Program-made: the position numbers and the translations under genes
Assembly (NCBI RefSeq): GCF_001007935.1
Contig: NZ_CP011451.1
Span: 930,001 to 994,000 of the forward strand
Source of the DNA: Nitrosomonas communis
Lineage (GTDB): Bacteria > Pseudomonadota > Gammaproteobacteria > Burkholderiales > Nitrosomonadaceae
Direction: 5' to 3'
Length of the DNA stretch: 64,000 nucleotides
In this document: positions 28,010 through 36,806 of the stretch, in pieces
Position numbering within the stretch: position 1 is the stretch's first letter
Layout of the letters: every line of letters starts with the position of its first letter
Notes under the pieces: generated by a model
What the model saw: the letters and a program-made list of their open reading frames with translations, nothing else
What the model was told of the DNA's origin: nothing
The model's database searches: none

Positions 28010-28245
28010 AAAATATAAAATTGCCTCCTCCCGTTTTTCGGTGTAATGACGAGTGCGGCTTACGCGAGCTAACCCATTTACCATTGCAGGGGCAGTGCTG
28101 CTGGCATTGCCTGAATCGAATTTGAACGTACCAGCTTCCCGTTTAACCTTCCGGGTAAAGAACTCAAGGAGGCACCTGAAGCAAGTGGTGCGCAGAAGAC
28201 AGAATTAGCAAATAGGTGTCAAGTTTTATGGGATGATAACAGCCC
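28010..28245 (-). promoter_or_regulatory. Orphan, truncated cobalamin riboswitch and upstream region
   Basis: Bases 28068-28245 closely match 14938-15108, the 5' half of the btuB riboswitch and the sequence upstream of it, including GGTGCC, GGGAAGCTGGTACG and CTGCCCCTGCAATGGTAAATG on the minus strand. The 3' half is degenerate (GCCGCACTCG in place of GCCACTG, CGGGAGGAGGC in place of TGGGAAGGC), and the B12 box is gone. No minus-strand gene follows it. It looks like a decayed duplication or a leftover from a deleted corrinoid-regulated gene. Confidence 0.75.
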
Positions 28246-28574
28246 ATTGAACTTGCCCGTCGAGTTTGGTCTTTTTTGCCAGGTAGACAAAGTCATGTTG
28301 CACTAACAGAAAATAAAATAGCAACCATATCTCTGATTTTCCTGATGATGAGTTGCAATTAAGTAATTTTTTGTTCGGTCAGCAATGTGTTTGACAGTCA
28401 GTCTGATTTCCAGTACATTCATTTTTTAGTGAAAAAAAGCGTTTTATTTTTTCTGCGTTACCAGGGGTTTGATATGTACTAGCGATCAACAAGAACCTCG
28501 AGTATTGATGTTTTTTCTTGTCGCGTCTCGCTGTCAAATACCCCTGAAAGCCAAAATCCATTTGGAGGTCAGCG
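28246..28574. other. Intergenic region upstream of lipoprotein gene
   Basis: About 330 bases with no ORF or structure I can support apart from GGAGG before the lipoprotein gene. Confidence 0.4.
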
Positions 28575-28958
28575 ATGATGAATAAGATTGCGCTACTGAA
28601 AAAAGCACCCCCACTTACTTTATTAATGATTGGCGGTGTTATTCTATTGGCTGCTTGTGCTAGCCCAACGCCGGCACGGCTTGCCATTTCGTCAGCAGAT
28701 GAAGCTTATGACCGGGCGATCAGCGCCGATTCCGCAAAATATGCGCCACTGCCAACGCACTTAGCCAAAGATAAACTAGATCAGGCAAAATCCTCCCTCA
28801 GCAATAAGGACTATGAGATCGCGCGACGGTTGGCCGAAGAAGCCCAAGTCGACGCCCGACTGGCCGAAAGTACCGCCCTGTCCGAGCGGGCACAATCGCA
28901 AACTCAAGAAATTCAAAAAGCGATTGAAGATCTTCGGCGGGAAAGCAAAGTACGCTAG
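28575..28958 (+). CDS. DUF4398 domain lipoprotein
   Basis: 127 residues. A lipoprotein signal peptide ends in the lipobox LLAAC near residue 28. The mature part is alpha-helical and matches DUF4398: ISSADEAYDRAISADSAKYAPLPTHLAKDKLDQAKSSL. GGAGG lies upstream of the ATG. It is followed after 95 bases by a larger lipoprotein with a similar helical segment and an OmpA domain, so the two probably act together at the envelope. Confidence 0.85.
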   Translation: MMNKIALLKKAPPLTLLMIGGVILLAACASPTPARLAISSADEAYDRAISADSAKYAPLPTHLAKDKLDQAKSSLSNKDYEIARRLAEEAQVDARLAESTALSERAQSQTQEIQKAIEDLRRESKVR

Positions 28959-29053
28959 CTCTGCACTCCAAACCGACACGCAGCCTCAGTCTATTACGCT
29001 CGACGGTGTATAAGATAGTGTTTTACACCGATCAATGAACAAAGGAGACGACG

Positions 29054-29842
29054 ATGATTACTCAAAGCAATCGTTTTTTTTGGTGGAATAATCGCGCATT
29101 TACCATTTGCCTCGCTGCTACATTGAGCGCTTGTGCCGCTCCCAACGGGACGCTGCAACAGGCACGGGTAGCTTACGAACAAACTCGACAAGATCCAAAA
29201 GTTGTCAACATGGCACCTGTAGAACTCCAAAAGGCCAGTGAGACTATAGTGCGGGCTGAGCAGGCCGGAAACCGTAAGGAAACTGCTCATCTTGCCGGCA
29301 TCGCCCAAAGACAGTTAGAGATTGCACGCGTCGAGGCTCAACGGAAGGAAGCCGAAGCAGCATTAGAGCAATTGATTAAAGAGCGTGATCAAATTCTATT
29401 AGAAGCGAGAACTAACGAAGCTCGCGCGCTAGCGAATGAATTGGCTGAGCTTAAGGCCGAGCAGACGGAGCGTGGTTATGTGATGACGCTGGGTGATGTG
29501 CTGTTCGAATACAACCGTGCAACTCTAAAGCGTGGTGCGCAGATGAATCTCTCTCGTCTCGTTTCATTCTTACAATCCCATCCCGAGCAAAATATCCTCA
29601 TCGAGGGGCACACGGATAATACCGGATCAGAATCTTATAACCAGAGATTATCGGAGCAGCGTGCCCAATCGGTGCAGAATTTTTTGATAAGCAACGGCGT
29701 TAATCCTCAGCGCATCACGGCTCAGGGTTTTGGTGAAAGTTATCCGGTGGCTTCCAATCGCAACGAAGCCGGCCGCCAACAAAATAGGCGGGTAGAAATT
29801 ATATTTCCTAAAGCTGAACAAGCTGGTGCCACGGGCAGATAA
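29054..29842 (+). CDS. OmpA-family lipoprotein with DUF4398-like helical region
   Basis: 262 residues. Lipobox LSAC near residue 24, then an Ala/Glu-rich helical region (residues 35-130, probable coiled coil) and a C-terminal OmpA peptidoglycan-binding domain: FEYNRATLKRGAQMNL, ILIEGHTDNTGSESYNQRLSEQRAQSV, and GFGESYPVASNRNEAGRQQNRRVEI. It should anchor the outer membrane to peptidoglycan. AAAGGAG precedes the ATG. Confidence 0.9.
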   Translation: MITQSNRFFWWNNRAFTICLAATLSACAAPNGTLQQARVAYEQTRQDPKVVNMAPVELQKASETIVRAEQAGNRKETAHLAGIAQRQLEIARVEAQRKEAEAALEQLIKERDQILLEARTNEARALANELAELKAEQTERGYVMTLGDVLFEYNRATLKRGAQMNLSRLVSFLQSHPEQNILIEGHTDNTGSESYNQRLSEQRAQSVQNFLISNGVNPQRITAQGFGESYPVASNRNEAGRQQNRRVEIIFPKAEQAGATGR

Positions 29843-30499
29843 GGAGATTTGTTTTTTGTAACGAGAGCTTACTCTGAAATTCAGCAATCTTTTTTGCATT
29901 GCCAGGCAAGCTTCGGATTTGAGATGAATTGAGAGCACAAAGCAAAGAAAGAGTAAGGTGCAGAATCAAGCATTCTTATTCTTGCGAACAATAGTCCCAA
30001 TCGTTGCTGGGTGCGTGAGTGAGGTAGCAAATACTACGCTGGCTGACGCACCCCGTTTGACAAATTGTCATCAATGGTTTCAATGAGGAGATGATAATAA
30101 TTGTTACCCATCAGACAGTAGCCATGACACAACCAGTTGTAATCTGCAACAACCGCTCCAAGGATTTCTAAAAACCTTAATCAGTCATCATCTTCATAAA
30201 TATTTTCGCCGCGATCTCCACGTGATGTGACGTGATAAAGCACATTCGGGAATCCTAAACGGAATAGCCCTTGACACATAATCTGTAGTATATCCACTTA
30301 TTTTTCTTGATTCGCGACCTGGCCCTTATTTTTGACGCTTATTTTCCGTTAGATGTTGGACACAAACTAAACAACAAACCAAGAAAATGCCTAGGGTCTA
30401 GGAGACCTTACAAGACGTTCCAAGAATAACAAGGTATAGATGCTGAGAGATTGATGGGTTACACACTTATTACGTGAATTCAAGTTTAGATATTTAGGT
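29843..30499. other. Intergenic region with a RAYT relic
   Basis: Apart from the relic at 30181-30280, about 550 bases carry no gene I can support. Confidence 0.4.
30181..30280 (-). pseudogene. RAYT transposase N-terminal relic
   Basis: On the minus strand the frame reads FRLGFPNVLYHVTSRGDRGE NIYEDDD and stops, matching the N terminus of RAYT transposases (LRIEFPGALYHVTSRG). Nothing of the HUH or tyrosine region remains. A second relic with similar sequence lies in inverted orientation at 31615-31690. Confidence 0.65.
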
Positions 30500-31072
30500 T
30501 CAAGCCTTCTTTTCCGCCTCATGACTGATGTTGCGTGCTGCCATAGCCATAGCGATTAACAGCCAGCCATTGATCATCATCTCAATAGCCACAAATAAAC
30601 CAATTACCCAAAACGCAGTTTCTGGCCATCCATAAACAATCAAGCCGGCTAACAATAAATCAATCAAACCACCTACCAGCGTTAGCTGCCATTTCCAGCC
30701 ACGTTTTCGGCAGTTCCATGCATAACTAATACGTGACAAACCGATAGCAATCAAGAAGCCCGCTAATATAAGGGTAAGGCTGAGTGTACCGCTCACTGGA
30801 TCCCACACTAACAATCCACCAAATACGATATAAATTAGCGCGATAAGCAGATGCAAAGCACGGCCTGACCATTTAACTTCTTTTGTAGCCAAGCCATGCC
30901 AGAGCTGAAAACAGCCGGACACCAGAGCTAAGGCACCAAACAAAATTACGCTGGCCAAGGTCAGGTAGAATTGCATAGCTACGCCAAGCATCCCAAAGAT
31001 GAGCAGAGCTATGCCGAGTGCCAATAGCCAACCCCAGCTAACTGGCAATTCTAATTTTTCTTGATCTATCAT
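30500..31072 (-). CDS. HdeD-family membrane protein (DUF308)
   Basis: 190 residues with six hydrophobic spans and the internally repeated glycine-rich units of the HdeD/DUF308 family (LGIALLIFGMLGVAMQF, LIALIYIVFGGLLVWDP, GLIDLLLAGLIVYGWPET). Family members were linked to acid resistance in Escherichia coli; the role here is not known. It is followed upstream by a long intergenic region and looks monocistronic. Confidence 0.85.
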   Translation of the reverse strand: MIDQEKLELPVSWGWLLALGIALLIFGMLGVAMQFYLTLASVILFGALALVSGCFQLWHGLATKEVKWSGRALHLLIALIYIVFGGLLVWDPVSGTLSLTLILAGFLIAIGLSRISYAWNCRKRGWKWQLTLVGGLIDLLLAGLIVYGWPETAFWVIGLFVAIEMMINGWLLIAMAMAARNISHEAEKKA

Positions 31073-31832
31073 CCTTGTTTTCTCCTATTAAGAAAAATTT
31101 TTGAATATCAGCTTGTCACAACAGCTCTAAACCAGCAATTTCTTACATCCTATCCGTGTTTTAGGGATGACAAGCAAGACATTGATTCTTAATTATTTTC
31201 TTTCTATGCTCCGGAAAGATAGTTGATTTGTGGTATTGCTAATACAATTACCATTTGGATAATTGATGCTCACACTTATCGAAACAAAATTTTTTATCCA
31301 GGTCTCTTCCAATCTTTTATTCAATCTGATCAATATGGCCACGGCTGATTTTGCTTGGGATTTAATTGCCGAGGCCAGATTCTCAGAGGATGCTAAAAAT
31401 ATTAGAACAAGGAATCATCTTAAACAGGTGGTGTAAAAAGGTAAATACCTGATTTTATGACATATTGCCTCTCATATGTTGGCTAGAGTAATGCAAATGT
31501 TTAATAGAATTTTATTTCATTACACATCTTAAAATTTGGAAATTTAATCCGAATCAAAGTTCATTATTTTTATAACTAAACTAAAAGGGGCGTGAATCGC
31601 GACCTGGCTCCATTTTTGTGCTCCATTTAGAATTTCCGATGCTTTATTACGTCACATCGCATGGAGATCGCCGCGAATATAAAAAGTGTCCGTCATTACA
31701 TAGCGTATGAAGCACTTTGTTCGTGCATGCCGATCATCATGCTTTGCCTGATGATCAATTCAGAATCTAGAATCTACTTACTCAGACTCATTTCTCGTTG
31801 AGAAAACGCAAGCCCTTCAGACTTATTCCATA
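31073..31832. other. Intergenic region with a RAYT relic
   Basis: AT-rich. Only the relic at 31615-31690 could be assigned. GCGACCTGGC occurs at 31603 and again, in the same orientation, near 30315, probably marking old RAYT element ends. Confidence 0.4.
31615..31690 (+). pseudogene. RAYT transposase N-terminal relic
   Basis: Reads HLEFPMLYYVTSHGDRRE on the plus strand, matching RAYT transposase N termini, then loses the frame. It has mutated arginine/histidine positions and no start codon. About 65 bases resemble the relic at 30181-30280 in inverted orientation. Confidence 0.55.
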
Positions 31833-32127
31833 ATGGAAGAGACTAACGTTAGCCGCTGGCCACGTTTGGGAGTACAATCGCCACAATCTCCCTCTCCAAA
31901 AAAACGAGGAACAAAGCTTATTGATTTCAGCATCGAATTCGAACAGGAAGAAGATGGTCGATGGCTTGCAGAAGTCCCGCAGCTTGCGGGTGTTCTTGCT
32001 TATGGCACGACGCCTGGCGAAGCCATGGCTAAAAGCCTAAGTACTTGTGCTGCGGGTATTGGCTGAACAACTTGAACATGGCGAAATTCGGCCTCAGTTC
32101 ATCAGTATTTCCCTTGCTGCGACATGA
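31833..32127 (+). pseudogene. HicB-family antitoxin, frameshifted
   Basis: The first frame gives IDFSIEFEQEEDGRWLAEVPQLAGVLAYGTTPGEAMAK, clearly HicB-like, and then goes out of frame near 32035. The next frame continues VLVLRVLAEQLEHGEIRPQF to a stop at 32125. A short indel in AAAAGCCTAAG explains this. Its sequence is of a different HicB subgroup from the intact pair at 22431. Confidence 0.75.
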
Positions 32128-32135
32128 GCCAATGA

Positions 32136-32310
32136 CTATCATGCAAGGTCAGACGTGTACTCGTCGCATTATTGCGCATAAGTTGGCAGGTCAAACGTCA
32201 ATCGGGGTCTCATCGCACATTATCACAGAATGGTTGGTCTGATGTTGTCTTTGCATTCCATAATCAGGAGGAGATTGGGCCTCATATGCTTGCAAAAAGT
32301 GCTAGGTCTA
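32136..32310 (+). pseudogene. HicA-family toxin relic
   Basis: Immediately after the broken hicB, the frame reads RRVLVALLRISWQVKRQSGSHRTLSQNGWSDVVFAFHNQEEIGPHMLAK, a HicA with the catalytic GSH region retained. No start codon precedes it (an in-frame stop is at 32133). The normal HicB-HicA order for this subgroup supports a dead toxin-antitoxin pair. Confidence 0.7.
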
Positions 32311-32795
32311 GAATTATTAATATCTCAATAAAACTGAGCCACGGTTTATTCGGTTGCTCTTCAGTCTGATTTACACAAGGCAAGTTTAATACACCCCTTC
32401 CCATAAAATTTTGCTTCACTGGAAGATCTGGTTGAAGTAGCACACATAAGAACATCCGAGCGCTTGCATTGTTTGCTAATACCGCTAGTGCTTTCCAGTA
32501 CGCAAAGTAAATAAACATAATTTGTCATTAATACACAGGCATAAACAGAAACTTCATATTTTTGACATATTTTTCTAACTATCTGAGACCGACTGGCACA
32601 CTCTCAGCCAAGGTAAAGCACTCTTGACGATTATTACCCTTTTGATAATATGCTGCGCAATACGATAGGTGCACACATATAAACCAAGCGATTAATTCAT
32701 CTATTTTTATTAAAGCGCGATTGCACTCCACGAAGAAATTATTTGTGTAGCACAAATCATTTGCATAGCATTACTTTCTTATTCTTTAGATCAGC
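32311..32795. other. Intergenic region
   Basis: AT-rich, no gene or structured element I can support. Confidence 0.4.
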
Positions 32796-33590
32796 ATGTT
32801 CAGGTTATTTGTATCAGAAACAAGTCAGACTATTACCAAGTTACTTCAATGGCAAACAAAAAGAACTAACTTTAAAGTCGCACTGATTTGCATTGTGGTG
32901 GCGTTAGCATTGACCCTTAATCGTTATTTTGGAGATTATCGTTTTGTATTATCTATTTTGGAAAGCATAGAGCTATATGAGCTTTCGAACTTTTTTCGAT
33001 CATTCATGCTGCGTCACTCAGACGCTCAGCTACATCAATTAATGTTCTGGGCATGCTCAATTATTCTGTTTTATTTCATTGTGCCGATACTGGTGATTGT
33101 GTTGGTGATAAAAGAAAAGCTCAGTAATTACGGATTAGCTCCTAATTACAGTTTTAGCAATTATAGGCCTTACTTAATCATGATTATCAGTATGGCGCCT
33201 TTAGTTGTTTATTTCTCAGGGACAGATAGTTTTTTGGCAAGCTATCCTTTTTATAGGATAGGAAAAAATGAGAATTTTTATCCGAATTTTGTAATTTGGG
33301 AGTTATTTTATTTTCTTCAGTTCATTGCGCTTGAATTTTTATTCCGAGGATTTTTATTGCATGGCACTAAACGAAGATTTGGGGTTTATGCCATATTTGT
33401 CATGACGATTCCCTATTGCATGATTCATTTTGGCAAGCCTTTACCTGAAACAATAGGCGCAATCGTTGCCGGGATCGTGTTGGGTGCGATGAGTCTGAAA
33501 AGCAAGAGTATCTGGCCAGGGGTCATGCTTCATTATGGTATCGCAATCATGATGGATCTAAGTGTTTTATATCGTAAAGGGATGCTATGA
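32796..33590 (+). CDS. CPBP-family intramembrane metalloprotease
   Basis: 264 residues with about seven membrane spans. FIALEFLFRGFLLHGTKRRFG near residue 190 is the glutamate-arginine motif of the CAAX protease / bacteriocin-processing (CPBP, formerly Abi) family, with only one Glu in place of the usual pair. Further metal-site histidines are in MIHFGKPLPET and MLHYGIAIMMD. Substrate unknown. An exosortase-associated protein gene lies 1 kb downstream on the other strand. Confidence 0.8.
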   Translation: MFRLFVSETSQTITKLLQWQTKRTNFKVALICIVVALALTLNRYFGDYRFVLSILESIELYELSNFFRSFMLRHSDAQLHQLMFWACSIILFYFIVPILVIVLVIKEKLSNYGLAPNYSFSNYRPYLIMIISMAPLVVYFSGTDSFLASYPFYRIGKNENFYPNFVIWELFYFLQFIALEFLFRGFLLHGTKRRFGVYAIFVMTIPYCMIHFGKPLPETIGAIVAGIVLGAMSLKSKSIWPGVMLHYGIAIMMDLSVLYRKGML

Positions 33591-33897
33591 ATCAGTCTAT
33601 TTGAGATCCTACAGACTCTCTCGCTCATTATCATGGGATGTTAACCTCCCAGTAGCGCTAATATGAGGCTACAAGCTTATTCTCTTGTTCTATCCTTTAT
33701 CGGCGATAAACATGACAGCAGCCGATGCGAACACTTCGAGACCGTCTTTTGAATGAACATTCATAGCATTTTTTCGAGCAAATCAGTCGCATTATCCCTC
33801 GCTCGAAACACATCCCTTACTAGTAAAGCCTGACCCTCAGTGTTCGTATTAGCGTAAAATCAACAAGATATGATTTTATAAGATAAGTTAGTAAGCT
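33591..33897. other. Intergenic region between convergent genes
   Basis: About 300 bases between convergent genes; no terminator-grade hairpin or gene recognised. Confidence 0.35.
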
Positions 33898-34608
33898 CTA
33901 TTTTAAATTGGGACAATCCAAGTAGCCATCTTGAGACTGTGAAGTAGTCACATTTACCACACGATTTTTCTGATTTGGTGTGTTGTCAGGGCCTGTGGCT
34001 TCACCAATCGCTTTAACAATTAACTGGTTAGATTTTGCACCACTTGCTACCAAACGCTCCATCACTGCCTTAGCCCTTCTTTCCGATAAGGCCTGATTGT
34101 AATCTGGTTTACCAACAGTATCCGTTGAGGCAGTAATAGTTGCCGTTGCATTGGGATGTTCTTTTAACCAATGACCTATTCTGCTGATGGCTTCATCTCT
34201 GGTTTTAAACGGTTCAGCACTACCCGTCTCAAAGTAAGCAACTGAATGGTGCTTTTTACGTGTTTTTTTTGCTCCTTTATAATGGTTATGGCTGTGCACT
34301 TCAGTCAGCCATTGACACATCTCTTTCTCTGATTCCAAACGATGGTGTGCTGCTGATCTGGCAGCATTCAAGGCTTTTTGTTTCTCATCGATATTCCAGT
34401 AGTGGTCATTCTCAAGGTGGCTTAGCATATTATTGGCTGCTTCCAGATCTTTTGCAGACTGCTCCGCATGTAACATGGCTTGTCCATAGTGACCTGATCT
34501 AGCTGCATCAATCTCAGCTTTTAAATCAGCCGTGTTCTGTTTAGGTGTGGTACAGGCTGCCAGCAGGAATGCCAAAAGCGCAAGCAAGGGGTGAATATAA
34601 TTTTTCAT
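33898..34608 (-). CDS. OmpA-family lipoprotein
   Basis: 236 residues. Lipobox LLAAC at residues 15-19; a helical region with paired alanine/glutamate heptads (AEQSAKDLEAANNMLSHLE); and a C-terminal OmpA-like domain (ATITASTDTVGKPDYNQALSERRAKAVMERL, then QKNRVVNVT). Some usual positions differ (STDTVG in place of GHTD), so peptidoglycan binding may be altered. Adjacent to the TIGR04073-like gene, 36 bases away. Confidence 0.85.
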   Translation of the reverse strand: MKNYIHPLLALLAFLLAACTTPKQNTADLKAEIDAARSGHYGQAMLHAEQSAKDLEAANNMLSHLENDHYWNIDEKQKALNAARSAAHHRLESEKEMCQWLTEVHSHNHYKGAKKTRKKHHSVAYFETGSAEPFKTRDEAISRIGHWLKEHPNATATITASTDTVGKPDYNQALSERRAKAVMERLVASGAKSNQLIVKAIGEATGPDNTPNQKNRVVNVTTSQSQDGYLDCPNLK

Positions 34609-34644
34609 GATAATATCCTTTTGATTGAATGAGTCGAAACAGGT

Positions 34645-35049
34645 TTACTTGCCATCATCCAATGGACCATAAATAGTCCAGTAACCGGGATAATTCAATC
34701 CAATATAGCGGCTGTCCTCACTGAAGCGATCCCAAACATAGGCTGGAGTCGCAAAATCGTAAGTTGGAAACGGTGAAGTCAAGAATTCAGCGCCTCCCAC
34801 AAACGTTCGAGTCACCCCATGCATAACACCTCGAACCAGGCCCCAAGTCAGGCCTACAAGGATATTATGCTCGTTGCTGATATTGATGACATTCTTGGGG
34901 ATTTCGACGAACCCAAAGGCCATATTCGCCAAACCCTGGCTGAGTTTGTTGCCAAAACTGGTTAAATAGTCTTCTTCTGCTTGCACCGTTGATGTCATCA
35001 TTAGTGCACAGACCAGAACGCACGTGGCAAGAATTTTACTTTTATTCAT
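34645..35049 (-). CDS. Exosortase system-associated protein, TIGR04073 type
   Basis: 134 residues from the ATG at 35049, supported by AAGGAG nine bases upstream. Signal peptide ends after VQA near residue 24. The mature chain has KLSQGLANMAFGFVEIPKNVIN and GVMHGVTRTFVGGAEFLTSPFPTYDFATPAYVWD, which match a small family found in genomes with exosortase/PEP-CTERM systems. The function is not established. No exosortase gene lies in the window. Confidence 0.75.
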   Translation of the reverse strand: MNKSKILATCVLVCALMMTSTVQAEEDYLTSFGNKLSQGLANMAFGFVEIPKNVINISNEHNILVGLTWGLVRGVMHGVTRTFVGGAEFLTSPFPTYDFATPAYVWDRFSEDSRYIGLNYPGYWTIYGPLDDGK

Positions 35050-35836
35050 GATTAGCTCCTTGTTTTTCAAATTCAATACGTCGCAAGACCATACACAGGC
35101 TTAAAAATATGCAGATCCCGCTTCACTGTTAGCTTGATAAAACATATTTACAGATCAGTGTGTTTTAGGTGACATGCTCCTTTTGTCGCATTGTGGTATT
35201 CCGTTAGCTTATCGGGATATGCTGACTTAAAAAATACGTGTAAACACGTAAACTGAATACAATCGGTGGTGATCATCAAGTCACAGTGACTCAATGTTTC
35301 AGTTATTCTTTTGATCGGCTCAGATGGTGAGCAAAAGCGATGGATTAAACCAATTCAGCTTTATTGCATCAGGATGCTCAGTAGGATGAATGCATCAAAA
35401 AATGGCACTAGAATTAACCGCACTACAAGCTTTGCTATGTTCCAGGCTAAAGAAGTTATTATGGCAACAAGGAAGAATGCCACAAAGAATAAGAATAACA
35501 GGCAATTAATGGCATGACTGTGATTGAGAAACCCATCCTTCACGATTGATGTGTCTCATTGCATTCAACGCGTCTTTACCTTTATGTCCATTACTTGTTA
35601 CATTCTATATCGCACACAAATGCACATTTTCGGCAGGATGGCTGACTATGGCAATCCACCAGGCACAGATCCATGCGATTTACATAGCAGACCAGACCGA
35701 TGGATTCCTATTCTTTTGTCCAGCCAGCAGTACTTACAGGCAAGCGAACTATGAGCTTATCTACTGCTTGTGATACGCTAGTTATATGCTCGCGTTAAAT
35801 ACTGGCGTTCTGCAGGCTATCGCTCAGCTTATTGGC
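35050..35836. other. Long intergenic region
   Basis: No gene I can support in nearly 790 bases. A short palindrome ACGTGTAAACACGT at 35239-35252 could be a regulator site. Small frames here lack ribosome binding sites and family signatures. Confidence 0.4.
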
Positions 35837-36487
35837 TCAGTTTATTGGTTTACCTGCACGATATGAAGCGACAGTGCCGAGTAGGGTACGGTAACAAGTA
35901 GTCTCCTCTACCGGATTGAAGCCGATATCCGTCATAAAAACCGGTAACAGGCCCAGAATATGATCGTGCACTTCTTCAAACCACCGCACGATCAGAGAGA
36001 TTAACCACATGCCTGGATCATGCGGTCGACTGAAATCCGCCACATGCAATTCCCCACCGGGTTTGAGGATGCGGAAAACTTCCCTGAGCATTTGCTGCTT
36101 ATCCTGTCGTGTTAGATGATGAAGCACCAGGCTGGCAAATACGTGATCGAAGCATCCATTCGGATAGGGCAGACAAGTTGCCCTACCCTGCTGAAGGACG
36201 ATACTTTCTCCTGCCTGCTCGGCCTTACTTCGTGCGATATCCAATACCTGAGGATCCACGTCAAGTCCATATACGGTGACATTCGGTTGAGTTTGTTTGA
36301 TCAGCATCGCGAGCGTGCCCGTACCGCAGCCGACATCCAGCACATTTTGACCCGGCTGAACGTGCGCTTGTGCAATCAATGCAGTCTTTACTCTTTCTTC
36401 ATGAAAAAAGAGCCGCATCATCGGATCGTACCAGCGCGTCAACCAATGGAAATGAAACGCCGGAATATAATGGGAGTGTTTTTTCAT
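35837..36487 (-). CDS. Class I SAM-dependent methyltransferase
   Basis: 216 residues from the ATG at 36487, which has AAAGG nine bases upstream; a TTG three codons earlier is less likely. The Rossmann-fold motifs are clear: VLDVGCGTGTLAMLIKQ (motif I), VYGLDVDPQVLDIA (II), GCFDHVFASLVLHHL (IV) and EVFRILKPGGELHVADFSRP. It resembles UbiE/ubiquinone-type or small-molecule methyltransferases, but the substrate is unknown. Confidence 0.85.
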   Translation of the reverse strand: MKKHSHYIPAFHFHWLTRWYDPMMRLFFHEERVKTALIAQAHVQPGQNVLDVGCGTGTLAMLIKQTQPNVTVYGLDVDPQVLDIARSKAEQAGESIVLQQGRATCLPYPNGCFDHVFASLVLHHLTRQDKQQMLREVFRILKPGGELHVADFSRPHDPGMWLISLIVRWFEEVHDHILGLLPVFMTDIGFNPVEETTCYRTLLGTVASYRAGKPIN

Positions 36488-36536
36488 GATGATCAACCTT
36501 TCTCATGTGCTGAAGATTATTTTATTGCAATGATTC

Positions 36537-36639
36537 ATTCCATTTGTGAGTCAAAACTGAGTTTGTCGGCTTCACCGTACCGCATTATGGATATTGTCTG
36601 CGGCTCACCTTCGCGCCATGTTTGATGGGGAAATGGAAT
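36537..36639 (+). repeat. 103-bp terminal-inverted-repeat element, copy B
   Basis: Full copy with both ends (ATTCCATTTGTGAGTCAAAA left; TTTGATGGGGAAATGGAAT right) and core ATTGTCTGCGGCTCACC. It lies between divergent genes, upstream of the methyltransferase start, where it could affect expression. Confidence 0.85.
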
Positions 36640-36806
36640 AACATCACTATGTCCATGAGTCTTTCCATTGACCTGGGCGATGATGTTGAACTTTGTGCCG
36701 GTTACTCTCTCCTACTTTTAAAGCACAGAAAATAAAGCAAAGCCGCATGCTCTACGCTGTGCTTAGTTTAAATTCCTTTTTTTGTTTAACTTTTATCCAT
36801 TTTAAT

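Noticed and set aside
35311..35773. Small plus-strand frames between the TIGR04073 gene and the methyltransferase
   Set aside because: No start signals, odd composition, no family similarity.
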